From assembly GCA_007844125.1 (NCBI GenBank), contig CM017556.1, positions 26,555,148 to 26,619,147 on the forward strand: a stretch of DNA of 64,000 nucleotides. Reading direction: 5' to 3'. Origin of the DNA: Sinonovacula constricta (lineage: Eukaryota > Mollusca > Bivalvia > Cardiida > Solecurtidae). How positions within the stretch are numbered: the first letter of the stretch is position 1; every line of letters starts with the position of its first letter. The notes beneath the pieces are model-generated. The model searched no databases, was not told the origin of the DNA, and saw only the letters and a list, made by a program, of their open reading frames with translations. Positions 56,775 to 64,000 of the stretch are shown here, in pieces. The translations under genes and the position numbers were made by a program.

Positions 56775-59700
56775 ACAAACAGACACACATGCACACATAC
56801 ACACTTTACACATATACTCACATACACAAATACACGCATACGCACACACATGCACACACATACACAAATACACGTATACCCGCATACACAAATACACACA
56901 TGCACACATACACACTTACACACATATATCCATACTCACATAGACACACACACATACAGCGGACTAAGCAGAATTTTCATTTGGGATTATATTTCAGTTG
57001 AAGATTATTAAATCCAATTCGGAAAACTTTTAAACTTAACCTCCAAGAAACAATTCATATTTTAAAGTCAGGTTCTTTTACATATAGCCTTTATCTTATA
57101 TGACGGCCGGAGAGGTAATTGAGGAACAAGATGTTTAGAAATAACTACGGCAAGCTATGATGACAATTATAGTGGCATATTGTGGCATTGGAAATCCTTC
57201 CCGGAAATGAGATTCAAACCCGGTTTTGTAGGATTTAGAACGATTGTACATAAGTTTCATGAAATACACAAATGAATACAATACATTTACACATCGACTG
57301 ATAACCAAGACTAAATTTAATGCAGTTGAAGAAGTGAATCCCAAAGGGACAAATTTTAAACGTGGTCTGAACGCCACTGTCCATAGTTTAAAGTATGGTT
57401 CTTTTATATATAGCCTTTTTCTTATATGACGGCCGGACAGGTAATTCAGGAACAAGATGTTTAGAATTAACTACGGCGAGCTACAATGACAATTATAATG
57501 GCATATTGCGGAATTGGAAATCCATCCCGGAAATGAGATTCAGACCTGGATTTGTAGGATTTAGAACGATTGTACATAAGTTGCATAAAATACACAGATG
57601 AATGCAATACATTTACAGGTCGATCGACTGATAACCAAGAACTAAATTTAATGCAGTTTAAGAAGTATATCCCATAGGGACAAATTTTAAACGTGACCTC
57701 CACGCAACTGTTCATAGTTTAAAGTCAGGTTCTTTTATATATATAGCCTTTTTCTTATATGACGGCCGGACAGGTACTTCGGGAACAAGATGTTCAGAAT
57801 TAACTATATGGCAATCTATTAGGATAATTAGAAGGGCATATTGCGGGATGCGAAATCCTTCCCAGAGATGAGCTTCAAACACGGCTTTTGTATGAGTCAG
57901 AACGATTTTACATATTTTCATGAAATTCACACAATACATATCGTTTCCTATGTATTTTAGAAATCGTCAGGTAACTGGAAACTTAATTTTACAAATTATT
58001 CAAATAGTTTTAGTTACTTGCCTTAGCAATGTTGAAAATTCGGTATTTTATATATAGCCTTTTTCTAATATGACGCAAAGACTGTATCGACTGATAGCCC
58101 AGAAGTAAATTGAATGCAATTGAAGAAGAAGTGAGTCCAATTCCGGCAACTTTTAAACGTGACCTCCACGCCACTGTTCATAGTTTAAAGTCATGTTCAT
58201 TTATATATATAGCCTTTTTCTTATATGACGACCGAACAGGTACTTCGGGAACAAGATGTTTAGAATTAACTATTTCAAGCTATGATGACAATTATACACA
58301 CATTCACATAGACACACATACACACATATACATTCACACACATACGGACATACATGTACACATACACACACATATACACACATACAAGCATACGCACGCA
58401 CATACACACAAATACACACATACACGTATATCCGCATACACATTCACACTTACACACAAATACCCATACTTACATTCACACATGCATACACATAACATAC
58501 ACACATACATACACATACCCACATACACACATTCAGACACATATACACATACACACATACATATATACATATACATATACAAACATACACACACACACAA
58601 ACAAACATACATACATACACGCATACATACAGACACACATGCACATACACACTTTACACATATACTCACATACACAAATACACGCATACGCACACACATG
58701 CACACACATACACAAATACACGTATACCCGCATACACAAATACACACATGCACACATACACACTTACACACATATATCCATACTCACATAGACACACACA
58801 TACAGCGGACTAAGCAGAATTTTCATTTGGGATTATATTTCAGTTGAAGAATTGAATCCAATTCGGAAAACTTTTAAACTTAACCTCCAAGAAACAATTC
58901 ATATTTTAAAGTCAGGTTCTTTTACATATAGCCTTTATCTTATATGACGGCCGGACAGGTAAATGAGGAGCAAGATGTTTAGAATTAACTACGGCAAGCT
59001 ACAATGAAAATTATAGTGGCATATTGTGGCATTGGAAATCCTTCCCGGAAATGAGATTCAAACCCGGTTTTGTAGGATTAAGAACGATTGTACATAAGTT
59101 TCATGAAATACACAGATGAATACAATACATTTATACATCGACTGATAACCAAGAACTAAATTTAATGCAGTTGAAGAAGTGAATCCCATAGGGACAAATT
59201 TTAAACGTGGTCTAAACGCCACTGTCCATAGTTTAAAGTATGGTTCTTTTATATTTAGCCTTTTTCTTATATGACGGCCGGACAGGTACTTCGGGAACAA
59301 GATGTTTAGAATTAACTATTTCAAGCTATGATGACAATTATACACACATTCACATAGACACACATACACACATATACATTCACACACATACAGACATACA
59401 CACATACATACGGACATACATGTACACATACACACACATACAAGCATACGCACGCACATACACACAAATACACACATACACGTATATCCGCATACACATT
59501 CACACTTACACACAAATACCCATACTTACATTCACACATGCATACACATAACATACACACATACATACACATACCCACATACACACATTCAGACACATAC
59601 ACATATACACATACACACATACATATATACATATACATATACAAACATACACACACACACAAACAAACATACATACATACACGCATACATACAGACACAC

Positions 59701-62700
59701 ATGCACATACACACTTTACACATATACTCACATACACAAATACACGCATACGCACACACATGCACACACATACACAAATACACGTATACCCGCATACACA
59801 AATACACACATGCACACATACACACTTACACACATATATCCATACTCACATAGACACACACATACAGCGGACTAAGCAGAATTTTCATTTGGGATTATAT
59901 TTCAGTTGAAGAATTGAATCCAATTCGGAAAACTTTTAAACTTAACCTCCAAGAAACAATTCATATTTTAAAGTCAGGTTCTTTTACATATAGCCTTTAT
60001 CTTATATGACGGCCGGACAGGTAAATGAGGAGCAAGATGTTTAGAATTAACTACGGCAAGCTACAATGAAAATTATAGTGGCATATTGTGGCATTGGAAA
60101 TCCTTCCCGGAAATGAGATTCAAACCCGGTTTTGTAGGATTAAGAACGATTGTACATAAGTTTCATGAAATACACAGATGAATACAATACATTTATACAT
60201 CGACTGATAACCAAGAACTAAATTTAATGCAGTTGAAGAAGTGAATCCCATAGGGACAAATTTTAAACGTGGTCTAAACGCCACTGTCCATAGTTTAAAG
60301 TATGGTTCTTTTATATTTAGCCTTTTTCTTATATGACGGCCGGACAGGTACTTCGGGAACAAGATGTTTAGAATTAACTATTTCAAGCTATGATGACAAT
60401 TATACACACATTCACATAGACACACATACACACATATACATTCACACACATACAGACATACACACATACATACGGACATACATGTACACATACACACACA
60501 TACAAGCATACGCACGCACATACACACAAATACACACATACACGTATATCCGCATACACATTCACACTTACACACAAATACCCATACTTACATTCACACA
60601 TGCATACACATAACATACACACATACATACACATACCCACATACACACATTCAGACACATATACACATACACACATACATATATACATATACATATACAA
60701 ACATACACACACACACAAACAAACATACATACATACACGCATACATACAGACACACATGCACATACACACTTTACACATATACTCACATACACAAATACA
60801 CGCATACGCACACACATGCACACACATACACAAATACACGTATACCCGCATACACAAATACACACATGCACACATACACACTTACACACATATATCCATA
60901 CTCACATAGACACACACATACAGCGGACTAAGCAGAATTTTCATTTGGGATTATATTTCAGTTGAAGAATTGAATCCAATTCGGAAAACTTTTAAACTTA
61001 ACCTCCAAGAAACAATTCATATTTTAAAGTCAGGTTCTTTTACATATAGCAATTATCTTATATGACGGCCGGAGAGGTAATTGAGCAACAAGATGTTTAG
61101 AAATAACTACGGCAAGCTATGATGACAATTATAGTGGCATATTGTGGCATTGGAAATACTTCCCGGAAATGAGATTTAGACCTGGATTTGTAGGATTTAG
61201 AACGATTGTACATAAGTTGCATAAAATACACAGATGAAGGCAATACATTTACAGGTCGATCGACTGATAACCAAGAACTAAATTTAATGCAGTTGAAGAA
61301 GTAAATCCCATAGGGACAAATTTTAAACGTGACCTCCACGCAACTGTTCATAGTTTAAAGTCAGGTTCTTTTATATATATAGCCTTTTTCTTATATGACG
61401 GCCGGACAGGTACTTCGGGAACAAGATGTTCAGAATGAACTATATGGCAATCTATTAGGATAATTAGAAGGGCATATCGCGGGATGCGAAATCCTTCCCA
61501 GAGATGAGCTTCAAACACGGCTTTTGTATGAGTCAGAACGATTTTACATATTTTCATGAAATTCACACAATACATATCGTTTCCTATGTATTTTAGAAAT
61601 CGTCAGGTAACTGGAAACTTAATTTTACAAATTATTCAAATAGTTTTAGTTACTTGCCTTAGCAATGTTGAAAATTCGGTATTTTATGTATAGCCTTTTC
61701 TAATATGACGCAGAGACTGTATCGACTGATAGCCCAGAAGTAAATTTAATGCAATTGAAGAAGAAGTGAATTCCGGCAACTTTTAAACGTGACCTCCACG
61801 CCACTGTTCATAGTTTAAAGTCATGTTCATTTTTATATATAGCCTTTTTCTTATATGACGATCGAACAGGTACTTCGGGAACAAGATGTTTAGAATAAAC
61901 TATTTCAAGCTATGATGAAAATTATACACACATTCACATAGACACACATACACACATATACATTCACACACATACAGACATACACACATACATACATGTA
62001 CACATGCATACACATAACATACACACATACATACACATACCCACAAACACACATTCACACACATACACATATACCCATACACACATACATATATACATAT
62101 ACATATACACACATACACACACACACAAACAAAACATACATACATACACGCATACATACAGACACACATGCACGCATACACACTTTACACATATACCCGC
62201 ATACACAAATACACACATGCACACATACACACTTACACACATATATCCATACTCACATAGACACACACATACAGCGGACTAAGCAGAATTTTCATTTGGG
62301 ATTATATTTCAGTTGACGAATTGAATCCAATTCGGAAAACTTTTAAACTTAACCTCCAAGAAACAATTCATATTTTAAAGTCAGGTTCTTTTACATATAG
62401 CCTTTTTCTTATATGACGGCCGGACAGGTAATTCAGGAACAAGATGTTTAGAATTAACTACGGCAAGCTACAATGACACTTATCATGGCATATTGCGGAA
62501 TTGGAAATCCATCCCGGAAATGAGATTCACCTTTTCTTATTTACCTATTCAAACCCGGATTTGTAGGATTTAGAACGATTGTACATAAGTTACATAAAAT
62601 ACACAGATGAATGCAATACATTTACAGGCAGGTCGATCGACTGATAACCAAGAACTAAATTTAATGCAGTTGAAGAAGTAAATCCCATAGGGACAAATTT

Positions 62701-64000
62701 TAAACGTGACCTCCACGCAACTGTTCATAGTTTAAAGTCAGGTTCTTTTATATATATAGCCTTTTTCTTATATGACGGCCGGACAGGTACTTCGGGAACA
62801 AGATGTTCAGAATTAACTATATGGCAATCTATTAGGATAATTAGAAGGGCATATTGCGGGATGCGAAATCCTTCCCAGAGATGAGCTTCAAACACGGCTT
62901 TTGTATGAGTCAGAACGATTTTACATATTTTCATGAAATTCACACAATACATATCGTTTCCTATGTATTTTAGAAATCGTCAGGTAACTGGAAACTTAAT
63001 TTTACAAATTATTCAAATAGTTTTAGTTACTTGCCTTAGCAATGTTGAAAATTCGGTATTTTATATATAGCCTTTTTCTAATATGACGCAGAGACTGTAT
63101 CGACTGATAGCCCAGAAGTAAATTGAATGCAATTGAAGAAGAAGTGAATTCCGGCAACTTTTAAACGTGACCTCCACGCCACTGTTCATAGTTTAAAGTC
63201 ATGTTCATTTATATATATAGCCTTTTTCTTATATGACGACCGAACAGGTACTTCGGGAACAAGATGTTTAGAATTAACTATTTCAAGCTATGATGACAAT
63301 TATACACACATTCACATAGACACACATACACACATATTCATTCACACACATACAGACATACACACATACATACGGACATACATGTACACATACACACACA
63401 TATACACACATACAAGCATACGCACGCACATACACACAAATACACACATACACGTATATCCGCATACACATTCACACTTACACACAAATACCCATACTTA
63501 CATTCACACATGCATACACATAACATACACACATACATACACATACCCACATACACACATTCAGACACATACACATATACACATACACACATACATATAT
63601 ACATATACAAACATACACACACACACAAACAAACATACATACATACACACATACATACAGACACACATGCACATACACACTTTACACATATACTCACATA
63701 CACAAATACACGCATACGCACACACATGCACACACATACACAAATACACGTATACCCGCATACACAAATACACACATGCACACATACACACTTACACACA
63801 TATATCCATACTCACATAGACACACACATACAGCGGACTAAGCAGAATTTTCATTTGGGATTATATTTCAGTTGAAGAATTGAATCCAATTCGGAAAACT
63901 TTTAAACTTAACCTCCAAGAAACAATTCATATTTTAAAGTCAGGTTCTTTTACATATAGCCTTTATCTTATATGACGGCCGGACAGGTAAATGAGGAGCA
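56775..64000. repeat. Satellite superunit 4 (incomplete)
   Basis: Starts as the others, with two consecutive short modules (59316, 60378), and is cut by the window end. Confidence 0.7.

Larger units (their letters stand above)
35485..64000. repeat. Right satellite array (higher-order repeat with CA-rich blocks)
   Basis: It continues the unit broken at 7904. The anchor 'ctatttcaagct' precedes CA blocks at 36981, 38052, 39580, 40952, 42778, 44314, 45679, 46749, 47819, 49347, 50717, 52543, 53550, 55072, 56444, 58270, 59316, 60378, 61900 and 63278. Modules fall into about four lengths (1.01-1.07, 1.37, 1.53 and 1.83 kb). Stretches of many hundreds of bases are identical or nearly so between modules and with the left array, indicating recent homogenisation. 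No gene is seen; the array runs off the window. Confidence 0.95.

Overview
The window reads as nuclear DNA of an invertebrate animal, most likely a bivalve mollusc. It is AT-rich, its coding sequence is split by canonical GT-AG introns, and it carries dispersed repeats containing 'gggcaataactc' or 'gggccataactc' followed by a 'gacagac' tail (11260-11765, 30285-30470), a type I associate with bivalve genomes. The taxon call is inference.

Three blocks are visible. Positions 1-7904 and 35485-64000 are one higher-order satellite in the same orientation. It is built from monomers of about 330 bp, and every few monomers one carries a block of 300-540 bp that is almost pure CA/TA-rich sequence. Between them, 7905-35484 (27,580 bp) is non-satellite DNA that interrupts a single satellite unit. 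The left array stops, and the right array resumes, at the same position of the unit (equivalent to 390-392 of the first unit). No unit sequence is lost, and at most 'ACA' is duplicated. Both ends of the intervening segment carry the 13-mer CAGTGTGAGGACT in inverted orientation within 20 bp of the junction, followed by clusters of the hexamer GAGGAC.

On the minus strand the segment holds one intact gene of 19 coding exons (34595 down to 11790). I assembled it from splice sites and reading phase: every junction is phase-consistent, giving a 3975-nt CDS (1324 aa). Order of parts: a novel N-terminal region; a KMT5A-like SET domain; a 37-nt microexon; nine near-identical 87-nt phase 1-1 exons plus a tenth, modified one; an acidic region; two C2H2 zinc fingers; a tyrosine-recombinase catalytic domain with Arg, Arg, His and Tyr in place; and a C-terminal SANT/Myb-like domain. 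The repeat exons lie in tandem genomic units of 532-735 bp.

The introns and flanks contain two hAT-like MITEs, a third short inverted-repeat element, tRNA-derived SINEs, a decayed LINE fragment, a 27-bp minisatellite and internal copies of the GAGGAC-bearing repeat. Taken together, the segment is a candidate giant mobile element, or a recently transposed block, carrying a recombinase-methyltransferase gene and inserted into a satellite array. The insertion geometry and the gene are read from sequence. That the encoded recombinase moved the segment is inference.
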